A stretch of 64,000 nucleotides of DNA from positions 98,888-162,887 of the forward strand of contig JAJTHG010000017.1 of the NCBI GenBank assembly GCA_021298835.1. The letters are read 5' to 3'. Under the pieces are notes generated by a model. The model had not been told where the DNA came from, searched no databases, and saw only the letters and a program-made list of their open reading frames with translations. The position numbers and the translations under genes are program-made. The first letter of the stretch is position 1, and each line of letters begins with the position of its first letter. Shown here piece after piece: positions 1 through 7,636 of this stretch. The DNA is from Gemmatimonadota bacterium (GTDB taxonomy: Bacteria > Gemmatimonadota > Gemmatimonadetes > Gemmatimonadales > Gemmatimonadaceae).

Positions 1-1
1 T

Positions 2-139
2 GCCGTGGCGTTCACCTCGAGCATGAACGTGGACAACCCGTTCGCGGGGAGCGTCACCGAGGGGCAGCTGTGCGGGCGAGACGTGAACGCCGCCGAGGAA
101 GGGATCACGCTCGGGCCGGTGTCCGGCATTTCCCGGTAG
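2..139 (+). CDS. C-terminal end of an unknown protein (partial)
   Basis: An open frame enters from the left edge and ends at TAG 137-139, giving the last 45 residues of a protein whose start lies outside the window. The peptide is mixed polar and acidic, has one cysteine (in QLCGRD), and shows no transmembrane stretch or motif that I recognise. The gene converges on the E2 gene downstream, and a hairpin lies between the two stop codons, which supports this being a true gene end. No function is assigned. Confidence 0.5.
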   Translation, partial: AVAFTSSMNVDNPFAGSVTEGQLCGRDVNAAEEGITLGPVSGISR

Positions 140-163
140 CGCGCTGATCGGTCCTGCCCTGGC

Positions 164-198
164 CGCCGCCCCCCCCGTCTCGAACGGGAGGGGCGGCG
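164..198. terminator. Bidirectional hairpin between convergent genes
   Basis: A 15-bp inverted repeat (164-178 with 184-198, one C-A mismatch, 5-nt loop) lies between two converging stop codons. There is no long T-tract, as is usual in GC-rich genomes, so terminator function is inferred from position and stem strength. Confidence 0.6.
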
Positions 199-225
199 AT
201 CATGCCGGTGGTCGGCCCGGGCCCG

Positions 226-1494
226 TCAGCCGACGACCATCCCCGCCGGGTCTTCCATCAGCTCCTTCACGCGCACGAGGAACTTCACCGCCTGCTCGCC
301 GTCGATGATCCGGTGATCGTAGGACAGCGCCACGTACATCATCGGCCGCACCACCACCTGCCCCTGCACCACGACCGGCCGGTCCTGCGTCTTGTGCAGG
401 CCAAGGATCGCGCTCTGCGGGAAGTTCACGATCGGCGTCGAGAGCAGCGAGCCGAACACGCCGCCGTTGGTGATCGTGAAGGTGCCACCGAGGAGGTCGT
501 CCATGGCGAGCTTCCCGTCGCGCGCCCGCTTCGCCACCGCGCCGAGCGCCTTGGTGAACTCCACCATGCTCATCGCGTGCGCGTCCTTGATCGCCGGTAC
601 CACCAGGCCCTGCGCGCTCGCCACCGCGATGCCGAGGTTCACGTAGTGGTGGTAGACGACGTGGTCGCCGTCCACCGACGCGTTCACCATGGGGTAGTCG
701 GCGAGCGCCATGCACGCCGCCTTCGCGAAGAACGGCATGAAGGTCAGCTTCACCCCGTGCTGCTTCTCGACCCGGTCCTTCCAGCGGTCGCGAAGCTCCG
801 TGACGGCGAGCATGTCGATCTCGTTGAACGTCGTCAGCGTCGCGGTCGCGTGCTGCGAGAGCAGCAGGTTCTCCGCGATGCGCTTGCGCCGCACGGACAT
901 CTTCTCGCGCGTCTCCCGCAAGCCTGCGGCGGCCGCGCCGGCCGCGCCGGCCGCGCCGGCCTGGGCGGTGGGCGCCGCGACGGTCGGCGACGGGGTGGGG
1001 GCCGCGACCGGTGCCGCCTTCGCGGCGGCCAGCACGTCGGGCTTGCTGACCACCCCGCCACGCCCGGTGCCGGTGACCGTCGCCAGCTCCACCCCGGATT
1101 CCGCCGCGACTCGCTGGGCCGCCGGCGACACCTTGGCCGGGGTCCCTGCGCCGACGGCGACCGGGGCCGTTCCGGCCGGCGCGGGAACCGGCGTCGGTGC
1201 GGCGGCCGACGCGGGCACCGACGCGGGCACCGACGCGGGAGCTGCCGCCCCCGCCTCGCCGATCTCGCCGAGCAGCTCACCCACCGTCACGACGTCACCC
1301 TCGACCTTCAGGCGCTTGACCAGCGTCCCCGCCGCCAAGGCCGGGACCTCGACCGTGATCTTGTCGGTCTCGAGCTCCACGAGCGTGTCGCCGGCCGCGA
1401 CCGCCTCGCCTTCCCGCTTCGTCCAGCGGGACACCGTCGCCTCGACGACCGACTCGCCGAGGGGGGGCACTTTGATTCCAGTGATCGCCGTCAT
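226..1494 (-). CDS. sucB: Dihydrolipoyllysine succinyltransferase, E2 of 2-oxoglutarate dehydrogenase
   Basis: This 422-residue cytoplasmic E2 core transfers succinyl from lipoamide to CoA in the TCA cycle. An N-terminal lipoyl domain (about 1-78) carries the lipoylation lysine K45 in ETDK. An Ala/Pro linker, an E3-binding domain (about 120-160), a second Ala/Gly linker and the catalytic domain (about 190-422) follow, with the active-site motif DHRIIDG (H394, D398). The lipoyl sequence (PPLGES) and the catalytic end favour the succinyl rather than the acetyl type. The length is typical. Both linkers contain in-frame minisatellites. E1 and E3 genes are not adjacent here, and the gene is divergent from an MDR reductase. 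A candidate promoter sits 9 nt before the ATG. Confidence 0.93.
   Translation of the reverse strand: MTAITGIKVPPLGESVVEATVSRWTKREGEAVAAGDTLVELETDKITVEVPALAAGTLVKRLKVEGDVVTVGELLGEIGEAGAAAPASVPASVPASAAAPTPVPAPAGTAPVAVGAGTPAKVSPAAQRVAAESGVELATVTGTGRGGVVSKPDVLAAAKAAPVAAPTPSPTVAAPTAQAGAAGAAGAAAAGLRETREKMSVRRKRIAENLLLSQHATATLTTFNEIDMLAVTELRDRWKDRVEKQHGVKLTFMPFFAKAACMALADYPMVNASVDGDHVVYHHYVNLGIAVASAQGLVVPAIKDAHAMSMVEFTKALGAVAKRARDGKLAMDDLLGGTFTITNGGVFGSLLSTPIVNFPQSAILGLHKTQDRPVVVQGQVVVRPMMYVALSYDHRIIDGEQAVKFLVRVKELMEDPAGMVVG
931..957. repeat. 9-bp minisatellite in the E2 linker
   Basis: Three perfect 9-bp units (ggccgcgcc) encode an Ala/Gly tract between the E3-binding and catalytic domains of the E2 protein. 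Copy-number change would keep frame and alter only linker length. Confidence 0.85.
1206..1239. repeat. 12-bp minisatellite in the E2 linker
   Basis: Two full copies and one ten-base copy of a 12-bp unit encode a repeated Ser-Val-Pro-Ala tetrapeptide in the linker after the lipoyl domain. Confidence 0.85.
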
Positions 1495-1503
1495 GATGCG
1501 CCC

Positions 1504-1509
1504 AATCTA
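1504..1509 (-). promoter_or_regulatory. Candidate -7 element (TAGATT) of the E2 gene
   Basis: On the minus strand TAGATT ends 9 nt before the ATG at 1494. It is the same motif found before several other genes here. Such a short distance implies a very short or absent leader. Motif match only. Confidence 0.4.
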
Positions 1510-1545
1510 GACCTGCGCGCAGGAACGGGCGACCTTCCGGGGACC

Positions 1546-2616
1546 ATGATCCACCCCTCCCCGCCACGCATGCACGGCCTCACCCTGCCGGCACCAGGCG
1601 GCCCGTCCCAGCTCGTCCTGCGCGACGACCTTGCGGTCCCGCCGCTCGCGAATCCGGCGCACGTCCGGGTGCGCATCGTCGCCGCGGCCCTCAACCACCT
1701 CGATCTCTTCGTCGCCGATGGCCTCCCGGGCATTCCCCTCGGGCCAGGCTGGGTCCCGGGTGCCGACGGGGCGGGCATCGTGGATGCCGTCGGGGCCGAG
1801 GTGTCCCACGTGCGGCCGGGCGACCGGGTGCTGCTCAATCCCGGCTACGCGGACGCCGACGACGAGTACACCCGGGCGGGCGACCAGCCGCTGAGCCCGA
1901 GCTACAAGATCCTCGGCGAGCACGTCCCCGGCACGCTGGCGGAGTTCGTCACGTGCCCGGCCTCGTGCGCCCACCCCATTCCCCCGGGCGTCTCGTGGGA
2001 GGAGGCCGCCGCCTTCCCGCTGGCGACACTCACCGCGTGGCGGATGGTGCACGCCCGGGCGCGTGTGCGGCGCGGCCAGCACGTGCTCATTCAGGGGATC
2101 GGCGGCGGCGTCGCCCTCGCGGCGCTGGCGATGTGTCACGACATCGGGGCCGTCACCTGGGTCACGAGCGGGAGCGACGAGAAGCTCGCACGGGCCGCCC
2201 GGTTGGGCGCCACGCACGGCCTCAACTACCGCACCACCGACGTCGCGCGCGCCATCCGGCAGGCGACGGCCAAGCGCGGGGTGGATGTCGTCATTGACTC
2301 GGTCGGCACGGCCACCTGGGCGAGCTCGCTCGGGGCGCTCGGACGCGCCGGCCGGCTGGTCACGTGCGGTGGCACCTCGGGGCCGATGCTCGAGACCGAC
2401 GTGCGCAAGCTCTTCTGGAACCAGTGGACGCTCATGGGGTCCACGATGGGGAGCGAGGACGAGTTCGCGGCCATCGTCCGCGAACTCGGGGCCGGACGGC
2501 TGCGGCCGGTGGTGGATCGCGTCTTTCCCCTCGCCGAGGGACGCGCCGCGTACGAGCACCTGGCATCGGGACGGCAGTTCGGGAAGGTCGTCATTCGCGT
2601 GTCGGACGGGCCGTGA
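1546..2616 (+). CDS. MDR-family alcohol dehydrogenase/quinone reductase-like oxidoreductase
   Basis: This 356-residue medium-chain dehydrogenase/reductase has a GroES-like N-terminal half and a Rossmann NAD(P)H-binding half with a glycine-rich turn (GIGGGVA) near residue 185. The position that is usually the first zinc ligand (Cys) reads LNHLDL, and no structural-zinc cysteine lobe is visible. It is therefore probably a zinc-independent quinone or enone reductase; the substrate is unknown. The start could be ATG 1546 or the in-frame ATG 1570, and no strong ribosome binding site decides between them. It is divergent from the E2 gene and 19 bp ahead of a small zinc-ribbon gene. Confidence 0.85.
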   Translation: MIHPSPPRMHGLTLPAPGGPSQLVLRDDLAVPPLANPAHVRVRIVAAALNHLDLFVADGLPGIPLGPGWVPGADGAGIVDAVGAEVSHVRPGDRVLLNPGYADADDEYTRAGDQPLSPSYKILGEHVPGTLAEFVTCPASCAHPIPPGVSWEEAAAFPLATLTAWRMVHARARVRRGQHVLIQGIGGGVALAALAMCHDIGAVTWVTSGSDEKLARAARLGATHGLNYRTTDVARAIRQATAKRGVDVVIDSVGTATWASSLGALGRAGRLVTCGGTSGPMLETDVRKLFWNQWTLMGSTMGSEDEFAAIVRELGAGRLRPVVDRVFPLAEGRAAYEHLASGRQFGKVVIRVSDGP

Positions 2617-2635
2617 GTCCACGGGCCATCCCGGC

Positions 2636-2863
2636 ATGACGGATGCTCGCGCGAACTTCACCGCCGACGAAGAGACGGCGGTGCGCGGGGCCTTCGCGGA
2701 TGGCGCCGTGCCGCCGTGCCCCCGGTGCGGTGTGCCGATGGCCCACAAGGTGATCGGCGGGGGATCCTTCGGACTCGGTTACCAACGGAGGCGCGAATGG
2801 CTGCTGTGCCCGAAGTGTCGCCGCAGCGTGCTGTTCGATCGCGCGCGAGGGACGCGACTGTGA
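2636..2863 (+). CDS. Small zinc-ribbon protein
   Basis: A 75-residue protein with two cysteine knuckles, CPRCG (about 28-32) and CPKC (about 58-61), that would bind one zinc. An acidic N-terminal helix precedes them, and a glycine-rich loop and basic patch (QRRREW) lie between. Similar tiny ribbons occur as nucleic-acid or protein adaptors, but no specific family is recognised. Its TGA stop overlaps the GTG start of the next gene (GTGA), so the two are likely translationally coupled. Confidence 0.65.
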   Translation: MTDARANFTADEETAVRGAFADGAVPPCPRCGVPMAHKVIGGGSFGLGYQRRREWLLCPKCRRSVLFDRARGTRL

Positions 2864-4287
2864 CGCGGCGTCGGACGCGCGCCGGGTACGTCGTCGCGTG
2901 GTGGCTCTGCCTGGCTGCCGCCGCGCTCGGCGCCGCCCGCAGCGCCTCCGCGCAGGCGGTGCCCGTCGTCGTGGCCTTCGACGACGCCGGTCGCCTGCGC
3001 GAGATCACGCCCGGCATCGCCGATCGCCTCGGGCTGCGGCCCCCGAGCTGGCCGGTCGAGGGCGAGTACCGGCGCGCTCGGCTCCTGCGCGGCGATGCCG
3101 GGTGGGTGCTCGAAGTGCAACGATTCGACGGCCGCCTCGACTCCGCGACGCTGACGGACGAACAGGTGGGGACGATCCGGCTCGACGTGTCGGCGCGCGC
3201 GTCGTCGCTGGCGCGGTCGGCCGGCCGTCCGGACGCGGTGACGCGTCGCAGCGATACGCCGATCGCGCGACGCGATTTCGTCCGCCGTGAGGCGCTCCTC
3301 GGCGCCGGCCTCTTCGGGCCCCTCGCCTGGGCCGCTGCGGATTCCCGCGCCTTCTCGCCCTCGGCCTACCTGTTCACGGCCGCGGGCACCTTCCTGCTCG
3401 CGACCAATGCGATCAATCGCACCTCCTACGGCCGGGCGCAGACCACCATCGGGACGTTCGCCGCCTTGGGCGGCGCGGCGGCCGGGGCCGCGGTGGCGTA
3501 CGCGACGACCGACGCCGGGTGGCGCGGACAGGCGATCGCCGCGCTGGCCGGAGGCGTCGGCCTGCATGTCGGGGCCCTCTGGTGGGCCGAGGCGGCCGGC
3601 CCGGCCGACGCTGCCGGCGTGCTGTTCGGGTCCGTGGCGGGCGCGCTGGTCGGGGCGGGGGCTCTCGGCGCCACCGGGGCGTTCGACGCGCCCACGCGCG
3701 ACGACCGGCGCTTGACGGCAGGCGTGCTCGCGACCACGACGCTGCTTGGCGCGCCGCTCGGGCGCGCGTACGCCACGCGTCGCGGAGCGCGCGTCACCGA
3801 CGGCGACGTCGGCGCCGTCGCGATCGCCGGCGGCCTCGGCGCGGTCCTCGGGCTCGGGATCGCGGGTGGCACCACCGCCGCCGCCGGCCCCCGCTACCTG
3901 TGGCCGACCGCGCTCGGCGTCGCAGGGCTCGTGGCCGGCGATCGGCTGCTCGCCGCGCCGTTCGATCACGACACTGCCGACCTCGGGACGCTGGCGGTCG
4001 GGGCGGTGGCGGGAGCCGGCATCGCCGCCCTGCCGTACTGGCTGGCCGGTAACGCGAACGAGCGCACGCTTCTCATCCTGGCCGCGGTGGGCGGCATGGT
4101 GGGAGTCTGGGGCGGCGAGGTGGTGGCCCGCCCACGGGCCGGCACGCGGGTCGGCCGCGGCGGCGGGGTCGGCCAGATCGGGCCCGCGCGGGCCGGCGGG
4201 CCGCGCGTCACGTTCGACGCGCCGGCGCTGCTCTTCGCTGCGATGCGCCAGCCCGGTATCTTCCCCGTCGTACGCGTGACGTTCTAA
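2860..4287 (+). CDS. Alanine/glycine-rich multi-helix envelope protein of unknown function
   Basis: A 475-residue protein starting at GTG 2860, which overlaps the previous stop. A signal peptide (about 1-33, ending SASAQA) is followed by a soluble segment (about 34-140) that starts with a short beta-rich part (VPVVVAFDDAGRLREI). After that come about ten weakly hydrophobic Gly/Ala helices that look like paired membrane segments with small-residue packing. The last 60 residues are again soluble and basic. There are no catalytic motifs. An extended reading back to 2716 adds residues without the character of a protein start, so I rejected it. No function is assigned. Confidence 0.7.
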   Translation: MTRRRTRAGYVVAWWLCLAAAALGAARSASAQAVPVVVAFDDAGRLREITPGIADRLGLRPPSWPVEGEYRRARLLRGDAGWVLEVQRFDGRLDSATLTDEQVGTIRLDVSARASSLARSAGRPDAVTRRSDTPIARRDFVRREALLGAGLFGPLAWAAADSRAFSPSAYLFTAAGTFLLATNAINRTSYGRAQTTIGTFAALGGAAAGAAVAYATTDAGWRGQAIAALAGGVGLHVGALWWAEAAGPADAAGVLFGSVAGALVGAGALGATGAFDAPTRDDRRLTAGVLATTTLLGAPLGRAYATRRGARVTDGDVGAVAIAGGLGAVLGLGIAGGTTAAAGPRYLWPTALGVAGLVAGDRLLAAPFDHDTADLGTLAVGAVAGAGIAALPYWLAGNANERTLLILAAVGGMVGVWGGEVVARPRAGTRVGRGGGVGQIGPARAGGPRVTFDAPALLFAAMRQPGIFPVVRVTF

Positions 4288-4322
4288 CAGGCCGAGTGCC
4301 GGCTCCGTCGCGCCAGGGTCCC

Positions 4323-5093
4323 ATGCGCGACTTCCTCGATCGCCTCACGTCCGCCTTCGCCGCGCTCGCCGAGTACGTGCCGGCGATGATCGGCGCGTTC
4401 GTCATCCTCTTCGCCGGCTACCTCGTGGCGCGTCTCGCGCAGAAGGGAGCGGCCGGGGTGCTCAAGCGGCTGAAGTTCAACGTCGTCCTCGAGCGCGGCG
4501 GCGTCACGCGTGCGCTCGACCACGCGGGCTCGCCGTTCAATCCCACGCGCGTCGTCGCGAATCTGGTCTTCTGGTTCGTCATGTTCGCCGTGCTGCTGGT
4601 GGCCGCGAACGCCCTCGGCCTCGAGTCGCTGACGTCGGTGTTCACCGAGCTGGTGAGCTACATCCCGAGCGTGATCGCGGCGATCGTGATCATCATCGTC
4701 GGCATCGTGCTCGGCTCGTTCGTGGGCGGGGTGATCCTCGCCTCGGCCGGGGCGCTCGAGGGGGGGCTCACCCTCGCCCGGGCCGGGCGGGCGGGCGTGA
4801 TCGTGCTTGCCGTCTTCATGGCCCTGCAGCAGCTTGGAGTGGCCACCGAGATCGTCACGACGGCGTTCGCGATCCTCTTCGGGGCGGTCGCCCTGGCGGC
4901 GGCATTGGCGTTCGGGCTCGGGAATCGCGATCTCGCCGGCGAGATCACGCGGGAGTGGTGGACCCGGTTCAAGGCGGAGCGAGCGGCGCTCGAAGCAGAG
5001 GCCGCGGCGGTGGAGGAGGCGGTTCTCGGCGACACGGGTGAGGCCCCCGTCCCGGGAACCAACGGGCCACCGGACAGGGTACACTCGGGATAG
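4323..5093 (+). CDS. Mechanosensitive-channel-like TM-helix-repeat protein
   Basis: A 256-residue inner-membrane protein with five predicted helices (about 14-38, 79-101, 111-138, 155-173 and 182-200). It has the conserved helix pattern found in the TM-helix repeats of MscS-like proteins, including the FGLGNRDLA turn after the last helix. The MscS beta-domain that would follow in a full channel is absent; instead there is a short charged tail. It may be a regulatory or oligomeric membrane scaffold rather than a channel. ATG 4323 (MRDFLDR) is preferred to an upstream in-frame ATG at 4296. It stands 35 bp after the preceding gene. Confidence 0.75.
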   Translation: MRDFLDRLTSAFAALAEYVPAMIGAFVILFAGYLVARLAQKGAAGVLKRLKFNVVLERGGVTRALDHAGSPFNPTRVVANLVFWFVMFAVLLVAANALGLESLTSVFTELVSYIPSVIAAIVIIIVGIVLGSFVGGVILASAGALEGGLTLARAGRAGVIVLAVFMALQQLGVATEIVTTAFAILFGAVALAAALAFGLGNRDLAGEITREWWTRFKAERAALEAEAAAVEEAVLGDTGEAPVPGTNGPPDRVHSG

Positions 5094-5133
5094 CGGTCAC
5101 GCGCGAGACCGAAGACGACAACGCGGAGGATTT

Positions 5134-6300
5134 GTGCGCAGTCGAGTCATCGCCATGGGTTTCGCAGCGTCCCTTTCGGCGGGCGCGTCGCTCGACGCCC
5201 AACCGGCTGCGGGAACGGATCAGTCGCCCTGCGTGGCCGCCGCGTCCAGCGCCCGCGGGACCGTCCGACGACTCGACGGCGGCGCGGTCGGGCGCGGCGT
5301 TCCGGTCACGGTCGCATGGAATGTGCTTACGCTCAAGGGCTTGTCGGTGCGTACGGAGCGCTGCGAGCGCACGGCCGAAACCACCGACGAGGGTGCCTTC
5401 GAGGTCTCCGGGGTCCCGCTGGACGAGACCGTGTTGCTGTCGGCGATTGGTGGGTCCGGGGAGGCAGGGGTCTCGCTGCGACACGACACCGCCGACCCCG
5501 TCCGCTCGCCGCTCACGATCTACCTGCCGACGGCCGACGAGGTGGCGGAAGCGATCCGGGGCGGCGGGACCTGCCAGACGCTGGGCCGCGTGGTGAACAC
5601 CACCGGTGCCCCGGTGCGGGACGCCAGGGTGCGCGTGGACGGGCAGGCGGCCGTCCTCACCGATTGGCAGGGCGCATTCCGGACGCGCACCTGCGCGCCG
5701 GACGGGGCCGCCTTCGACGTGCGCGGCCTGACCGTGGCGCCCGCGGAGTGGTGGATGCCGCTGACGTCGCAGGCGCCCGTCGTGGCGATCTCCCTCGACC
5801 GGCCGAGGCCAAGGCTGGATGCGGTGGTCGTGCGCGCGACCCAGGGCGAGTACCGCGACGTCACGGGATTCAATCGCCGCTGTCGCGGCGGGACTGGCCG
5901 GTGCCTGACGCTGGAGAACCTGTCGCAGTCGCAACCTGCGAGCATGCGGGAATTCATCAACGCCTCGAAGGGCGCGTTGGTCACATGGAATGGCAGGGTT
6001 TCGCTCGGGAGGTACCCCGGTTGCCCCGCGAGGCTGATGGTGAACGGCGTCTATGATCCCGGGATGGAACAGAACGGGCTGAACATGGATGACATCGTGG
6101 GCGTCGAGCTCCATGGAAGCCTCCCGTTGGAGTTCGGTGGTTTCAGGGTCCTCGACCTCTTGTTGAGTCAGAATTTCTGGTACTGGACGGGTGACTTCAG
6201 CGATGTGCCATTCCGACGCCCGGGTCGCTTCGCGGACGGATGGTGCGGAGCCGTGGTCGTCTGGACGACGTGGGGTTTGGGGGGGGAGATCGGCAGTTGA
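5134..6300 (+). CDS. Secreted regulatory-domain plus TonB-plug protein, copy 1
   Basis: A 388-residue protein starting at GTG 5134, three bases after a strong GGAGGA. A signal peptide (about 1-25) is followed by two carboxypeptidase-regulatory-like beta domains (about 30-145 and 148-225). A TonB-receptor plug-like region follows (about 230-388), opening at LDAVVVRA and containing a GFNRRCRGG turn. It ends with an AVVVWT strand instead of entering a barrel. Known plug domains precede a 22-strand barrel, so this is a plug-only periplasmic protein; a partner or signalling role is inferred. Extra cysteines (QTLGRVV and RTRTC regions) could form disulfides. The next gene is a diverged tandem copy in the same frame. 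Confidence 0.75.
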   Translation: MRSRVIAMGFAASLSAGASLDAQPAAGTDQSPCVAAASSARGTVRRLDGGAVGRGVPVTVAWNVLTLKGLSVRTERCERTAETTDEGAFEVSGVPLDETVLLSAIGGSGEAGVSLRHDTADPVRSPLTIYLPTADEVAEAIRGGGTCQTLGRVVNTTGAPVRDARVRVDGQAAVLTDWQGAFRTRTCAPDGAAFDVRGLTVAPAEWWMPLTSQAPVVAISLDRPRPRLDAVVVRATQGEYRDVTGFNRRCRGGTGRCLTLENLSQSQPASMREFINASKGALVTWNGRVSLGRYPGCPARLMVNGVYDPGMEQNGLNMDDIVGVELHGSLPLEFGGFRVLDLLLSQNFWYWTGDFSDVPFRRPGRFADGWCGAVVVWTTWGLGGEIGS

Positions 6301-6402
6301 ATCCGGGGCACGGGCGGGTGTCCGGTCGTCCGCACGAACGGCGTCCCGGGAACGAAGCCCCACGTGGCGGGTGGATGGTGGGTATCCCTACCAGAGGTGC
6401 CG
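6301..6402 (+). pseudogene. Possible remnant of a third regulatory-domain copy
   Basis: Read in the frame shared by the two flanking paralogues, this spacer encodes CPVVRT and then GGWWVSLPEVP. The latter matches GEWWVSLSDVP inside the downstream copy at 8 of 11 positions. The spacer thus looks like the tail of a deleted repeat fused just before the start of copy 2. It is short enough for chance to remain possible. Confidence 0.35.
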
Positions 6403-7515
6403 ATGCGTTGCGCTGCGTCCGTTCGTCTGCTGTCGCTGGCCGTCCTGGCCGGACCGGTCGTTGTCACTGCCCAGGACACCAGTCTGGTGGCAGCCGCTTC
6501 CCCGGCGTGCGAGGTCGGCGAGGCCGAGGTAAGGGGGGTGGTGCGCGGCCTCGACGGTTCACCGGCGCCAGCGGGGCTGATCGTCTCCATCGGTTGGAAC
6601 GTCATCCAGTTGCGGGGCTTGTCCGTCCGCACCGAGCGCTGCGAGAGCGCGACGACGACGGTGGACGGCGGCACCTTCGTCGCGGGGAAGGTGCCGGGCA
6701 ACGAATCGCTCCTGATCGTCGTGGTCGGCGCGAACGGTGCCGTTGGCGTCGCACTCCGTCACGAGGCAGGCGGCGTCGGGTCGGCCCCCCTCGAGGTCTT
6801 TCTGCCGACGCCCGCCGACGTCAAGGCTGCGGGCGACCCGGGAACCGGCCGCGCCTGCCGGACGCGCGGTCGCGTCGTCAACGCGACCGGGAAGCCCGTG
6901 GCCAACGCCCGGGTGCGTGTGGCCGGCAGCGACGTGGTGCGCACCGACGCGCAGGGGGGCTTCAACGCCCCCGCCTGCGGGTCGGACGGCACGACCTTCG
7001 ACGTCCGCGGGCTCGACGTGGCGCGCGGCGAATGGTGGGTGTCGCTGAGCGACGTCCCGCGGTACTGGGCGGTGTCGCTCGACCGGCCGATGCCGCGCCT
7101 CGACGCAGTAGTGGTGACGGCCCCGCGTCGCGACTTCGCCGACGTGACCGGGTTCGACCAGCGGCGGCGCGGTGCCTGGGGGCGCTTCATCACCCGCGAG
7201 GACATCGAGCGCCGGATGCCGATGCGCGTGCAATTCATGCTCGAGGGGCTGCCGGGTGTGATGGTCGGGGCGAACGGGCAGATCCGCATGTCCCGCAACC
7301 TCGGCCTCGGCTGCGCTCCGGCCATCTTCGTGGACGGGATGTTCCTGCAGGGGTTCGACCTCGGCATGATCGACCCGCTCACGGTGTACGGCATCGAGGT
7401 GTACCGGAGTGCCGCGGACACCCCGCCGCAGTTCCTGCCGCCGGGCCGGGGAGCATGCGGCGCGGTGGTGGTCTGGACGCGGCGCGGGCTCGACAACGGG
7501 AGCCGGCGGCGCTGA
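6403..7515 (+). CDS. Secreted regulatory-domain plus TonB-plug protein, copy 2
   Basis: A 370-residue paralogue of the gene before it, with the same order: signal peptide (about 1-24, ending VTAQ), two regulatory-like beta domains, then a plug-like domain (about 220-365) with the GFDQRRRGAWG turn, an IERR helix, LPGV and the closing AVVVWTRRG strand. Shared stretches such as GLSVRTERCE mark tandem duplication. This copy keeps the more standard plug features (fitREDIerr, LEGLPGVMV). No barrel follows. The start is ATG 6403, behind an AGAGG at moderate distance. It is probably a periplasmic component for an unknown TonB-linked or surface-assembly function. Confidence 0.75.
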   Translation: MRCAASVRLLSLAVLAGPVVVTAQDTSLVAAASPACEVGEAEVRGVVRGLDGSPAPAGLIVSIGWNVIQLRGLSVRTERCESATTTVDGGTFVAGKVPGNESLLIVVVGANGAVGVALRHEAGGVGSAPLEVFLPTPADVKAAGDPGTGRACRTRGRVVNATGKPVANARVRVAGSDVVRTDAQGGFNAPACGSDGTTFDVRGLDVARGEWWVSLSDVPRYWAVSLDRPMPRLDAVVVTAPRRDFADVTGFDQRRRGAWGRFITREDIERRMPMRVQFMLEGLPGVMVGANGQIRMSRNLGLGCAPAIFVDGMFLQGFDLGMIDPLTVYGIEVYRSAADTPPQFLPPGRGACGAVVVWTRRGLDNGSRRR

Positions 7516-7636
7516 ACGACGGGCGGACGCGCCGCAGTCAACGCGGGGCGGGTGCCGACCGTTTAGGATGGATGACCGCTGCCGGTCCCACCGGCGGCGG
7601 GTCGTCGTCGGCTTCGACCCTCACCCCGAAGGACTG

